From positions 1-35,194 of the IMG/VR virus record IMGVR_UViG_3300044800_000226: a DNA stretch of 35,194 nt; one strand, written 5' to 3'. This stretch comes from a virus. This document shows positions 7,360 to 14,633 of the stretch, piece by piece. The notes under the pieces were generated by a model. The model was not told the DNA's origin. It was given only the letters and a program-made list of their open reading frames with translations, and ran no database searches. Numbering within the stretch: position 1 is the first letter of the stretch; each line of letters starts with the position of its first letter. Position numbers and translations under genes: made by a program.

Positions 7360-7475
7360 ACGAAATGCGACCTCCTGCACCTCGGGCAATAGGCGACCTT
7401 GCTGCGAGGTTGGTTCATGCGCGAGCCGCAATCAGGGCAAGGATGATGTCCGGGATCCTCGGGTCCGGTGTGCAT
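7356..7475 (-). CDS. 39-residue zinc-ribbon micro-protein
   Basis: A short gene read by eye: ATG at 7475, GGTGGAAG upstream, stop overlapping the next start. The product has HPCPDCGSRM and YCPRCRRSHFV, a complete four-Cys zinc ribbon (C13, C16, C30, C33). It sits three bases after the metallophosphoesterase stop. Likely nucleic-acid binding; function unknown. Confidence 0.7.
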   Translation of the reverse strand: MHTGPEDPGHHPCPDCGSRMNQPRSKVAYCPRCRRSHFV

Positions 7476-7477
7476 GC

Positions 7478-8308
7478 TCACGCTTCCACCACCGGGCAGA
7501 GCTTCGTTGCGGGCGATTCGACGCCGTCATGGTCGACAGTGAACTTGCCGCTCGGTTCGACATACACTACCGAATAGCCGATCTCGGGCGGCGTGATCTG
7601 CCCGGTCTTAATCGCGAAGGGTGTGCGCAGCTGCCAAGCGGCCGTGATGAAGCCATGCGAGTGCGAGTAGTAGGCCCCGACGAGCCAATGCTGATGTGAG
7701 CGCACAACCAGGGGGACCTTGCCGTACTTCTTGAGTGCGTCATTCAGCTTGAGGAGGACCATCTGCCGGGCGATCGAGGTCGTCGCATACATCCAGATGG
7801 ACTTTGTGGTCGGGACGTCATGCGAGATATGCGCCCTGAACTTGCAGCCCTTCCAGGTAGGGTCGTCATGTTCAGGTCGCAGGATGAAGTCAGGATGAAA
7901 CTCGCCATGCGGCAGTTGCTCGACGACCGCCTGATCGAGGGGTGTGTTGTCGCCGGTATGGTACCCGCTGCCCTGCGTGCCCACGAACTTCTTGGCCTTG
8001 ATCATCTTGAGCAGTTCGACTGCTTCCTTGACCTGCGAGTTCAGGTCAGTGGTCCACAGGTGCATACCCTGGGACTTCCGCTGTACGCCATCGCATGTAT
8101 CGCCGTTGATGATGCAGCAGTCGACCACGCCGACCTTGTGCACCATGTCCTTCCAATGCTTGAGCAGGTATCGTTGTCCTGCATTGGCAGTCACGATGCT
8201 GGATTCGCCCGTCAGCACGTTCACGATCTCGGTACGCTCACGCATCAATCCGTAGAGGCTGCCCGCGTGAATGTCGCTCACAAACAGGTACTTCTTTTCA
8301 CTTGTCAT
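7478..8308 (-). CDS. Calcineurin-like metallophosphoesterase
   Basis: A 276-residue protein with metallophosphoesterase signatures: FVSDIHAG (D12, H14), IINGDTCDG (N68, D70), AHISHD (H160, H163) and VRSHQHW (H205, H207). The usual GNHE/D block is replaced by a GTQGSGYHTGD segment (residues 110-120), so the metal site is variant. The family uses two metals to cleave phosphomono- or diesters; the substrate here is unknown. ATG at 8308 with GGAGG eight bases upstream is preferred to a TTG at 8323. It sits with the zinc-ribbon genes downstream of the TerS-like gene; end-processing or anti-defence nucleotide cleavage are possible roles. Confidence 0.8.
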   Translation of the reverse strand: MTSEKKYLFVSDIHAGSLYGLMRERTEIVNVLTGESSIVTANAGQRYLLKHWKDMVHKVGVVDCCIINGDTCDGVQRKSQGMHLWTTDLNSQVKEAVELLKMIKAKKFVGTQGSGYHTGDNTPLDQAVVEQLPHGEFHPDFILRPEHDDPTWKGCKFRAHISHDVPTTKSIWMYATTSIARQMVLLKLNDALKKYGKVPLVVRSHQHWLVGAYYSHSHGFITAAWQLRTPFAIKTGQITPPEIGYSVVYVEPSGKFTVDHDGVESPATKLCPVVEA

Positions 8309-8492
8309 GCCTTGGTCCTCCAAATAGTTGCTTGATGGCCTGCTGCGCCCGCGTCAGTACTGCGGATGCGAACAGGTCTTGGACCGTGACTCGCCGGCGT
8401 TTCGATGGGCCATGCCAAAGGCAGTTGATGCAGCCCCACTTGTTGCGTGACAGGCGCCGGATCCTGTCGCCGCACTTTGAACATCTAACCAT
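8298..8492 (-). CDS. Small zinc-ribbon protein
   Basis: A 64-residue protein. An N-terminal zinc ribbon (C4, C7, C21, C24: RCSKCG, GCINC) is followed by a basic patch (GPSKRRRVTVQ) and an amphipathic helix (VLTRAQQAIKQLF). It overlaps both neighbours: 8 bases with the TerS-like gene and 11 with the phosphoesterase. Likely binds nucleic acid; no family name recognised. Confidence 0.7.
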   Translation of the reverse strand: MVRCSKCGDRIRRLSRNKWGCINCLWHGPSKRRRVTVQDLFASAVLTRAQQAIKQLFGGPRHDK

Positions 8493-9099
8493 GCCCGGCC
8501 ACCTCCTCGAGCTGCTTCCTGTAGCCGTCCAACTCTGCCCGCTGCTTGTCGTTCAGCATGCTGAGGGCCTTCGGGTAGAGCTTGGTCGCCAGGATGATGT
8601 TGGCCTCTGTAGAAACGGCCACATTCACCTCGGTGCTGACCGCCGTGCCGTTCTCGTCCAGGCCCATGCACTTGCGCTCGATCTTGACCGCGATGTCCAA
8701 CCAACGAGCGACATCGGTAGGGCTGAGGACCTCCGGGCGGATCTTGCCGATGCGCTGCAGCACGAGGTCCTGGAGTTTGTGAGACTCATTGATGTGACGC
8801 CGGTTCATGCGGACGATCGCGTCCTTCTCGTCCTCGACGACTTCCTTACTGATCACGGCGTCGTAGGCCCGGACCCGGTCGACCCAATCATGCCGCGAGG
8901 ACCACCGGGACATGAGCGCGATGTTCTTGCCCGACTCCTTCGCTACCTTCTCGTGACTGCGTTTGGCGCCCAGACTGCGATAGATGGAGAATGCTTCGTA
9001 GGCCTGAGTCGACTCGTCGTCTCGTTGTTCCCAGGGCTTCTTGCTGTTTCTGACTGACCCTGCTCGATCCTTGGGGCGCTTCCCTGTTGCCTTGACCAT
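8485..9099 (-). CDS. Terminase small subunit-like DNA-binding protein
   Basis: A 204-residue protein with a conserved N-terminal pattern known from small terminase and phBC6A51-type proteins: PWEQRDDESTQAYEAFSIYR, a helix-turn-helix (KRSHEKVAKESGKNIALMSRW) and WVDRVRAYDAVIS, then long helices. TerS recognises the packaging site and feeds DNA to TerL. ATG at 9099 with AAGGG upstream, after a 77-base gap that may hold a promoter. It is unusual in lying about 3.9 kb upstream of terL, with an accessory cassette between them. Confidence 0.7.
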   Translation of the reverse strand: MVKATGKRPKDRAGSVRNSKKPWEQRDDESTQAYEAFSIYRSLGAKRSHEKVAKESGKNIALMSRWSSRHDWVDRVRAYDAVISKEVVEDEKDAIVRMNRRHINESHKLQDLVLQRIGKIRPEVLSPTDVARWLDIAVKIERKCMGLDENGTAVSTEVNVAVSTEANIILATKLYPKALSMLNDKQRAELDGYRKQLEEVAGHG

Positions 9100-9176
9100 C
9101 GGAGTGAACCCTTTCCGGTTCGCTTTCCTTTGGTTCGATTCTCTTTAGTTGGGGGGTGTCTTACGCAGCTCTGTAC
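9100..9176 (-). promoter_or_regulatory. Intergenic gap with AAGACACCCCC element
   Basis: A 77-base non-coding gap upstream of the TerS-like gene. On the minus strand it carries AAGACACCCCC (9152-9162), shared exactly with the gap upstream of the portal gene, and a purine-rich tract with GAATCGAACC. Gaps are rare in this operon, so an internal promoter or operator is likely. No clear TATA box was seen. Confidence 0.4.
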
Positions 9177-9587
9177 CTACCATCGCAGGACCTCCATGTC
9201 CAGGGGGAAGTCGTGATAGTGCCGCAGGACGTCGCGGAGAGCGATACCTGTCGGCGGTGAGATGAAGTCGAGGGAGGCGAGGGCATCGGCGTAGGATGTA
9301 TCCCATCCTTGGATCCATTCGCTCCTCGAGTTGCCGGGGAAGTGCTTTCCGATCCCTGCGTCTGAGACCCTTATCGGGTTGACGGTTGTGAGCGGGTCCC
9401 GTCGTCTCCAGGACCACTTCGAGTAGTAGGGCACGCCTTTCCATCCGTGGAGCAGCGCGTCGTCACCTACCCGTCTAGGCTTTGCGTGAGGGGCTTCGCT
9501 GACCGGCCTGATCGTCTGTCGGCATGCTCCGGTGCGCACTGCCTCTTCCTTGGGCTTGTAGGTGATGGCGAGGATGTGAGTTGTCAA
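9177..9587 (-). CDS. ASCH/PUA-like domain protein
   Basis: A 136-residue protein opening ILAITYKPKEEAVRTGACRQTIRP, close to the ASCH superfamily pattern of a strand, a K-x-x-A-I/V-R-x-G helix, then a T-I-R strand. VGDDALLHGWKG continues the fold. ASCH domains bind RNA or modified nucleosides; the function here is unproven. The start is a TTG at 9587 overlapping the upstream stop (TTGA) with AGGAAG nearby. Confidence 0.6.
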   Translation of the reverse strand: MTTHILAITYKPKEEAVRTGACRQTIRPVSEAPHAKPRRVGDDALLHGWKGVPYYSKWSWRRRDPLTTVNPIRVSDAGIGKHFPGNSRSEWIQGWDTSYADALASLDFISPPTGIALRDVLRHYHDFPLDMEVLRW

Positions 9588-9805
9588 GTCTTCCTGGTCT
9601 CCTTGGGGTTCATCATCTTCTCCAGCGACCGTCTAACGAGTGCATGCTCAATCATCCAGTCCAGTCCCAGGTTCTTGTTCAGCCAATCCGAGATGATGAA
9701 CTGCACCACATGCTCGACGGTATCTCCGAATCCGGGCATCAGACTCGTGAGGGCCATGTATTCGGGCTCTCTCATGTTCAGGTCGACTCGGAACGCGCCC
9801 ATCAC
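9584..9805 (-). CDS. Small ribbon-helix-helix-like protein
   Basis: A 73-residue protein with a strand (FRVDLNM), a helix (EPEYMALTSLM), and a second helix (DTVEHVVQFIISDWLNKN), a plausible ribbon-helix-helix layout. The GTG at 9805 overlaps the upstream stop and has GGAGGT six bases before it; an ATG at 9802 is the alternative. Probably a DNA-binding regulator, though the fold call is weak. Confidence 0.55.
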   Translation of the reverse strand: MMGAFRVDLNMREPEYMALTSLMPGFGDTVEHVVQFIISDWLNKNLGLDWMIEHALVRRSLEKMMNPKETRKT

Positions 9806-10230
9806 GTCTTGACCTCCGGGCGGTTCATGTGCCCCAGGAACTTGTCGAAGTCCTCCCAGGACGAGAAGATGAGGGTTGCGTGGTATCTGATCCAGGGATG
9901 GTCACGCTTGTTGGCCAGGTCGATGATGTATATCCTCTTCTTCGCCTTGAACGCGTAGACGATCTCCATGATCGTCCCGACCGAGATTCCGTCGCAGAGC
10001 ACCGCGGCGAAGGCGTGGCATTTCTCGATGTCCTTGATGTCGCCGTCCACCACCGGGCCTGGGTCGATCTCCCAAATCCCGCGGAGGCCTACATCTATCT
10101 CTTCGATGTCTCCTCGCCCTGTGTCATAGAAGGGGTTGAGCAGTTCGACGCCCGTGCGTTGCTCGGTCGCTAGTTCCTGCTCGCGGATCTTCTTGCGTGC
10201 GGTGATCGGATGGGCGAGGTATATCTGCAT
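9802..10230 (-). CDS. Nucleoside 2-deoxyribosyltransferase-like protein
   Basis: A 142-residue protein of the nucleoside deoxyribosyltransferase-like superfamily. It shows the N-terminal IYLAHPI strand, LNPFYDTGRG, VDGDIKDIEKCHAFAAVL and the SVGTIMEIVYA motif, whose Glu is the family nucleophile position. Members transfer or hydrolyse deoxyribose from (modified) nucleosides. In a virus this fits nucleotide salvage, modified-base metabolism or cleavage of a defence signal. ATG at 10230 with GAGGAG upstream is preferred over a GTG at 10236. Confidence 0.75.
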   Translation of the reverse strand: MQIYLAHPITARKKIREQELATEQRTGVELLNPFYDTGRGDIEEIDVGLRGIWEIDPGPVVDGDIKDIEKCHAFAAVLCDGISVGTIMEIVYAFKAKKRIYIIDLANKRDHPWIRYHATLIFSSWEDFDKFLGHMNRPEVKT

Positions 10231-10235
10231 GAGCA

Positions 10236-10529
10236 CTACTCCTCGGGCGGCACGACGACGAGCTCCACCTTGATGCCGAGCTGCTGTTCGATCAGTGCCG
10301 CCGTGTTGATGAGGATCTCCGGCGCGATGTCCTTGGGTGCTACCGCCGCCTCACTTACCGTGATCTGTGCCTGCACAACGGGCCGCGCGAACATGACCTC
10401 GGGCAGTTTGAACGCGAGCCGGATGGCGACCTCGTCGCGCCCCAAGGATGGCTTGTACTTGGTCGTGCGCACGGTGCCCCTCGAGTTGGCGATGATGTAG
10501 CAGAAGAAGTCGATCGTCTTGCTCGGCAT
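10236..10529 (-). CDS. Hypothetical protein
   Basis: A 97-residue protein, not recognised. It begins MPSKTIDFFCYIIANSRG and has a mixed alpha/beta pattern with strands around AIRLAFKLP and VVQAQITVSEA, ending in a helix and strand (ALIEQQLGIKVELVVVPPEE). The ATG at 10529 has GGGTGATC just upstream. It sits tightly between two coupled genes in the early operon. Confidence 0.6.
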   Translation of the reverse strand: MPSKTIDFFCYIIANSRGTVRTTKYKPSLGRDEVAIRLAFKLPEVMFARPVVQAQITVSEAAVAPKDIAPEILINTAALIEQQLGIKVELVVVPPEE

Positions 10530-10533
10530 GTGA

Positions 10534-10830
10534 TCACCCGAACAAGGCCGACAGGCCCATGCTTGTGCGTTCCGCATTGCACCGAAGCAACAACTTGGTC
10601 ATATCGCGCACGCCGCGTTCATATCCGCGCTGATCAGCACACTGTTCGGCGAGACGCTGCCTAACATCGGCCAAGTCCTTCCTGGTCAAGTCATGCAGGT
10701 TGCTCTCGAACACGGCTGTCTGCCGCGTCTCTGCAAGTTCCTCGCGCAGCTTCTTGATATCATCCGTCGCGTCCCAAAACTGCTTTTGCAGTCTGTTGTA
10801 TGGATGGTCGGGACCCTTTTGTGGTGGCAT
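10534..10830 (-). CDS. Coiled-coil hypothetical protein
   Basis: A 98-residue protein, almost wholly helical and charged (DATDDIKKLREELAETRQ, DLADVRQRLAEQCADQRGYERGVRDMTKLLLRC), consistent with a coiled-coil dimer. The ATG at 10830 overlaps the ParB-like stop (TGATG) with GGGGGCGAG upstream. It may partner the ParB-like protein it is coupled to, by position only. Confidence 0.6.
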   Translation of the reverse strand: MPPQKGPDHPYNRLQKQFWDATDDIKKLREELAETRQTAVFESNLHDLTRKDLADVRQRLAEQCADQRGYERGVRDMTKLLLRCNAERTSMGLSALFG

Positions 10831-12206
10831 CAGCTCGCCCCCTTCTTTGGGCCCTTCTTGGCATCCTCAGAATGCTCCACCTTCGCCACCTTGAAGGGCC
10901 AGCTCGGCTCCAGCTGTCTCAGATGCGTGAAGTTGAGGCCGCGCCTGACGTCCTCAAGGTCGTGCTCCAGGGCTTTCGTCAGGAGCGAGTTCTCCAGGTC
11001 CTTGACCTCCGCGCCCTTCTTCGTCTTGTTCGCGTTGAACTGTTCGATCAGGTACGCGAGCTCCTTCTCAGTCAGCGGCGACGTTCTCTTGTCGAGGTAC
11101 TTCTTGAACGACTCGTCCACGCCCGCGAGCTCCTCCTTGCATTTGGCGTGTTGCCGCCTTGTCTCCTGGGCCGTCTTGCCCTGGAAGCAGCTCGACTTCG
11201 TGCAGGTATCGTTCTTCTCGCCCTTCGCCTTCCCGAAGCTCTGATACTCCGGCTTCTTGAGGACCCGGTTCGGGCAGTCCTTGCAGATGACCTCGACATT
11301 GAATGATGCATCCGCGAGATCCCGGTCGCTCTGATAGTTGAACTTGCTTCCGGAGACCGCCTTGGATCCCGCCTTGGCAGCCTTCTTCTGCTCTGCCTCG
11401 TCGAGCTTGACACGCGCGGCCTCGATCTGTCCGAGGAAGCAGTCGTTGTCAAGGCAGTGCCGCTCTGTCTTCTTGCCCTTCTTGGAGAGCTCGAAGAAGT
11501 GCGGGCACCCGCCCATGCACTTGCTGAAGTCGAAGAACTTGTAGAGGCCCTCGTACTCGTAATCGTTCAGGTCCAGGTTCTCGCCAACTGATTCCAGGGC
11601 GCTGTATGCGCACTCCTCCGCGCGTTCAACGGTGAGGCCGCCGCGCATCTTCATCTGCTGCTTCAGATCCTTGATGACCTCTATCCGGAGCTCCTCGCGC
11701 TCGGCGTAGGGCATCACGGCCAACACATGAGTCGCTTGGAGATCGCCTTCCCGCATCATCGTCCTCAGCTCCTCCGGGGCCTCGAGCAGCTTGAGCCGTT
11801 CCCTGACCCATGTCTCCGACTTGCCCACGCGCTTCGCGAGGTCCTTGGGATCCCTGCCCATGTCAATGAGCCCCTGGAGCCCGGAGGCCTCCTCGAGCGG
11901 CGTAAGATCCTCGCGCTGCAGGTTCTCCACGAGCATGACGACCCGGACCTCTTCGTCCGTCGCCTCCCGGATGATCACCGGGACCTCCTTGAGCTTGAGT
12001 TCCTTCGCGGCCTTGAGACGCCTCTCTCCGGAGATGAGCTCGTAGCCCTTCTCGGCCTTGCGCACGATCAGGCGGATCTGTATGCCGCCCTCGTTCGTGA
12101 TGCTCGTCTTGAGTTCCTCGAGCTTCTCTCCCTTGATCTCCTCCCTCGGATTCCAGCCTGTCAAGTGGATCTCCGAAGGGCTCACGCTTGCTAGTGTTTC
12201 CTTCAT
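10830..12206 (-). CDS. ParB-like protein with C-terminal Cys clusters
   Basis: A 458-residue protein. Residues ~8-150 form a ParB/Spo0J N-terminal domain: GWNPRE, ISGERRLKAAKEL (GERR box, CTPase-type motif), VENLQREDLTPLEEA and a helix-turn-helix (DLAKRVGKSETWVRERLKLLE). The C-terminal part has Cys pairs C230/C234, C251/C256, C308/C311 and C335/C340, likely zinc sites as in some plasmid and phage ParB proteins. ATG at 12206 has GGAGGAAGT upstream. No ParA ATPase was recognised, so it may serve plasmid partition with a host partner, or act as a transcription or replication regulator. Candidate binding sites are the iterons at 14643-14866. Confidence 0.85.
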   Translation of the reverse strand: MKETLASVSPSEIHLTGWNPREEIKGEKLEELKTSITNEGGIQIRLIVRKAEKGYELISGERRLKAAKELKLKEVPVIIREATDEEVRVVMLVENLQREDLTPLEEASGLQGLIDMGRDPKDLAKRVGKSETWVRERLKLLEAPEELRTMMREGDLQATHVLAVMPYAEREELRIEVIKDLKQQMKMRGGLTVERAEECAYSALESVGENLDLNDYEYEGLYKFFDFSKCMGGCPHFFELSKKGKKTERHCLDNDCFLGQIEAARVKLDEAEQKKAAKAGSKAVSGSKFNYQSDRDLADASFNVEVICKDCPNRVLKKPEYQSFGKAKGEKNDTCTKSSCFQGKTAQETRRQHAKCKEELAGVDESFKKYLDKRTSPLTEKELAYLIEQFNANKTKKGAEVKDLENSLLTKALEHDLEDVRRGLNFTHLRQLEPSWPFKVAKVEHSEDAKKGPKKGAS

Positions 12207-12649
12207 TTCACTTCCTCCGTCTTGTCTTGATGAACTTGTTCAGCTGCAGTGTCGGCAGGCGGCGCGGGATTTGTTAGGGGATACAACCGCTCGAACTGCG
12301 CGACAGCCTTCACGCGCTCCTCGTCAGTGTGTTTGATCCCTTCGTTGAACCCCGCCGTGTACCTGTCGTAGATCTCTTCGGGCGTCTCGCGGTCGAGCAG
12401 GAACGCCATGTTCGGAGCGAGCCTACCCATGCTCGCGAGGATCTCAAGGTTCCCTTTGCGCATGCCCTCGAGATACCCGGCATTCCATAGGAGAAGACCG
12501 CACATGATCGACTGTTCGTTCAGTCCGCAACACCCGCCGTTGGTGGTTCGCGAGATGACCAACTCCGCTAGGTCCCCCTGGAACTTCTGTATGAAAGCGC
12601 GCGCCTCTTCGCTGTTGTGCACCAGGGCGATGTTCTCCATGTCGCTCAC
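12203..12649 (-). CDS. Hypothetical protein
   Basis: A 148-residue protein coupled to the ParB-like gene (ATGA overlap at its stop). It is mostly helical, with a Cys pair (TTNGGCCGLNEQSIMCG), an ETPEEIYDRYTAGFNEG helix and a Pro/Ala-rich acidic tail. The GTG at 12649 overlaps the previous stop; an ATG at 12640 is also possible because neither has a strong ribosome site. Not recognised. Confidence 0.6.
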   Translation of the reverse strand: MSDMENIALVHNSEEARAFIQKFQGDLAELVISRTTNGGCCGLNEQSIMCGLLLWNAGYLEGMRKGNLEILASMGRLAPNMAFLLDRETPEEIYDRYTAGFNEGIKHTDEERVKAVAQFERLYPLTNPAPPADTAAEQVHQDKTEEVK

Positions 12650-13143
12650 GCCTTCGCGAGCTCGACTGTGATCATCTCCGCCCGGTACTCGGCCGACTTC
12701 ACTGTGAACCCGGCGCGTTGTGCCAAGGTTTCGACTTCGCTGAGCAGCGCCATCGGTGCGAGCAGTGGTCCAGGGGAAGGGTCGAACTTGGAGATCGGTT
12801 GGGCTATCATCACTCCGAAGTCAACTGTTGATGTGACATGGGTCTCCGGTGTGGTAGTCTCTGCACCTGGTGTCTCCTCGGCTTCCTCTTCCTCCGTCTT
12901 GGTGGAGGCCTCCGGTATCGTGTCCAGCGTGAGCAGCCTGTAGAACGGCCCGCGGCCGTCGTCGTCGGTGTCCCTGGTCCTGATGACCTTGCCTTCCTTC
13001 GCGAGCTGGCGAAGGGCTCGGTCGACCCATCCGGCCTTTGCATCTATCTTCTCGGCGATCTGCGCCACGGACATGTCGCCCAAAGGGTCCCGTTCACCGA
13101 CCTTCCTTAACGTCTTGAGGATCCCGGGCTCGAGCGTGGACAT
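12646..13143 (-). CDS. Winged-helix DNA-binding protein
   Basis: A 165-residue protein. Residues ~1-75 form a winged helix: EPGILKTLRKV, MSVAQIAEKIDAKAGWVDRALRQLAKEGKV, then a wing with IRTRD..GPFYRLL. An acidic Thr/Glu-rich linker follows and a C-terminal domain ending in VKSAEYRAEMITVELAKA. ATG at 13143 with GGAGG upstream; the longer upstream frame is low-complexity shadow. Likely an early transcription regulator. Confidence 0.65.
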   Translation of the reverse strand: MSTLEPGILKTLRKVGERDPLGDMSVAQIAEKIDAKAGWVDRALRQLAKEGKVIRTRDTDDDGRGPFYRLLTLDTIPEASTKTEEEEAEETPGAETTTPETHVTSTVDFGVMIAQPISKFDPSPGPLLAPMALLSEVETLAQRAGFTVKSAEYRAEMITVELAKA

Positions 13144-13148
13144 CTTGA

Positions 13149-13418
13149 TCAGTCCTCCTCGAGCTTGGCGAGGATCTCTTTCACGGCGTCGTCCGTCTCG
13201 CCCTTGACGATCTTCTCGCCCTTCTTCGCCCGGAGCTTTTGCCGGACGAGGTCCTCGAGCTCGTCGTTGTCGACTGCCTCCGCGACATCGCAGTCCTTGA
13301 CCGAGCACTTGAACTTCGGCATGTCGTAGTCCTCTTTCACATACTTTACCGGCGTCTTCTTGACCGAGACCGGGCTCACTGGTTTCCCACCAAGGTCTAC
13401 CTGCTTCGCTTTCGCCAT
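13149..13418 (-). CDS. Hypothetical basic/acidic protein
   Basis: An 89-residue protein with a Lys/Val-rich N terminus, a KFKCSVKDCDVAE segment (two Cys), and a C-terminal charged helix ending AVKEILAKLEED. The ATG at 13418 directly follows the upstream TAA; a GTG nine bases earlier is the alternative. Not recognised. Confidence 0.55.
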   Translation of the reverse strand: MAKAKQVDLGGKPVSPVSVKKTPVKYVKEDYDMPKFKCSVKDCDVAEAVDNDELEDLVRQKLRAKKGEKIVKGETDDAVKEILAKLEED

Positions 13419-13419
13419 C

Positions 13420-13620
13420 TTACTCACTTCCCTTCTCGCCCACCTTGATCCACAGCTTGTCCGCCGTGACCGTCTTGTAGATGATCTCCAGCGTCGGGCT
13501 GCTCTTGGCGGTCTTGTTCACGAGCTCGAGCACATCCCTCAGTTCGTAGAGGTCGCCCCTGATCACGAGACCGAGGTGTGCCTTCAGATCTGTCCCCTGT
13601 TCTGTTCCCATCCTGTTCAC
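13420..13620 (-). CDS. Small hypothetical protein
   Basis: A 66-residue protein, an alpha/beta unit (LGLVIRGDLYELRDVLELVNKTAK, TLEIIYKTVTADKLWIKVG). The GTG at 13620 overlaps the RusA stop (GTGA) with AAGGAGAT upstream. No family recognised. Confidence 0.6.
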   Translation of the reverse strand: MNRMGTEQGTDLKAHLGLVIRGDLYELRDVLELVNKTAKSSPTLEIIYKTVTADKLWIKVGEKGSE

Positions 13621-14054
13621 CGTATCTCCTTGATTGCTACGGTAGTGAACCTAATCACGACGCCCGTCTGTTGCCCGGGATCCGCGAAGTCCTTGGCGGC
13701 CGTGACGACATTGATGCGCGAGTCGTTGTCGTATACGATGCCTGCGAGCGCGTCCCCGACTGCTCGGATGAGCTTGTCGAGATCCGGCTGCTTATTGTGC
13801 AGGACTACGCGCTTCGATGTCGACTCCGGCTTCTGAAAATAGAAATGAAGGTCGAGGAGGACGGCCTGCGTCTTGTCGACGCAAGGGACACTGTGCTCCT
13901 CGACGTACCGCTGCGCCTCGTAACGCACGGCTTGCTCCCATCCCTTGAGGTTCTTGTTCGTGCTCGTGATGATCACGCGCTTCCCGCGAATGAACCCCCT
14001 CGCGCTTCCCTTGGGCTCGGGTTCTCCCATCACTCGGAACTCGTGAGTCGTCAC
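13617..14054 (-). CDS. rusA: RusA-family Holliday junction resolvase
   Basis: A 145-residue protein of normal RusA length. It shows the N-terminal MGEPEPKGSARGF strand-loop, and the catalytic core KQPDLDKLIRAVGDALAGIVYDNDSRI with acidic residues at D91, D93 and D109/D111. RusA dimers cut four-way junctions formed during recombination or replication, useful before packaging. GTG start at 14054 overlaps the upstream stop and has GGAGGACG before it. It is coupled to the ribbon-helix-helix gene upstream. Confidence 0.88.
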   Translation of the reverse strand: MTTHEFRVMGEPEPKGSARGFIRGKRVIITSTNKNLKGWEQAVRYEAQRYVEEHSVPCVDKTQAVLLDLHFYFQKPESTSKRVVLHNKQPDLDKLIRAVGDALAGIVYDNDSRINVVTAAKDFADPGQQTGVVIRFTTVAIKEIR

Positions 14055-14632
14055 TTCGCGTCCTCCTCGATTGATGATTCGTGCCCGTCGCTCTTAAGCT
14101 CCGATATTGCACGCAATGTGCAGCCGAGTTCCTTCTCGATGGCCGGCAGCTGCCCTGGGAGAAGAGCATCCTCGACCCACTCGGGATACTGCTTCGCGTG
14201 TTCCAGGAACCAAGTCTTGGCCTTCGGACCAGCGTCCTTCTCGGCGATCAGCTTCGCGAGTCGTTGGAAAGTGCCCTTCTCCTGCTCGGTCCCGCCGAGA
14301 TGGTTGGTGTCGGCGATCCTCACCTCGGCCGGGCGCGAGATTCCCATGTTCCTGGACCCGGGCAACTCGAATTGCGTATCAGAGCGCGCAGCAGTGGGCC
14401 TAGCCGCTATGAGCTCCTCGATCCGCGACTGTACTCGCGCGTGGTCCTTGTCGATGCGCTTAAGGCGTTCCTTCGCGGCCCACAGCTCGAGGTCTGTGTT
14501 CGCGTCGACGGCATAGTCGATCGCCAGGCGGATGAACTCGGAGGCCTTCAAGCGGTAGTTCTTCTCGATGCTGTTGATGAGATCTGCGTGTGCCTCGGTC
14601 AAGCTGACCTGTATGCGATTCTTCGCTGGCAT
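14051..14632 (-). CDS. Ribbon-helix-helix protein beside iteron repeats
   Basis: A 193-residue protein. The N-terminal ~45 residues (KNRIQVSLTEAHADLINSIE, then LKASEFIRLAIDYAV) fit a ribbon-helix-helix DNA-binding domain. A coiled coil (LWAAKERLKRIDKDHARVQSRIEELIA) and a helical C-terminal part with GTFQRLAKLIAEKD and WFLEHAKQYPEWVEDAL follow. ATG at 14632; two 25-base tandem repeats lie immediately before it, which it may bind for autoregulation or plasmid-type segregation. The binding is inference from position. Confidence 0.7.
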   Translation of the reverse strand: MPAKNRIQVSLTEAHADLINSIEKNYRLKASEFIRLAIDYAVDANTDLELWAAKERLKRIDKDHARVQSRIEELIAARPTAARSDTQFELPGSRNMGISRPAEVRIADTNHLGGTEQEKGTFQRLAKLIAEKDAGPKAKTWFLEHAKQYPEWVEDALLPGQLPAIEKELGCTLRAISELKSDGHESSIEEDAK

Positions 14633-14633
14633 C

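Noticed and set aside
9120-9150. Possible tRNA T-arm (GGTTCGATTCT)
   Set aside because: No complementary stem, no D- or anticodon arm, and no acceptor stem nearby.
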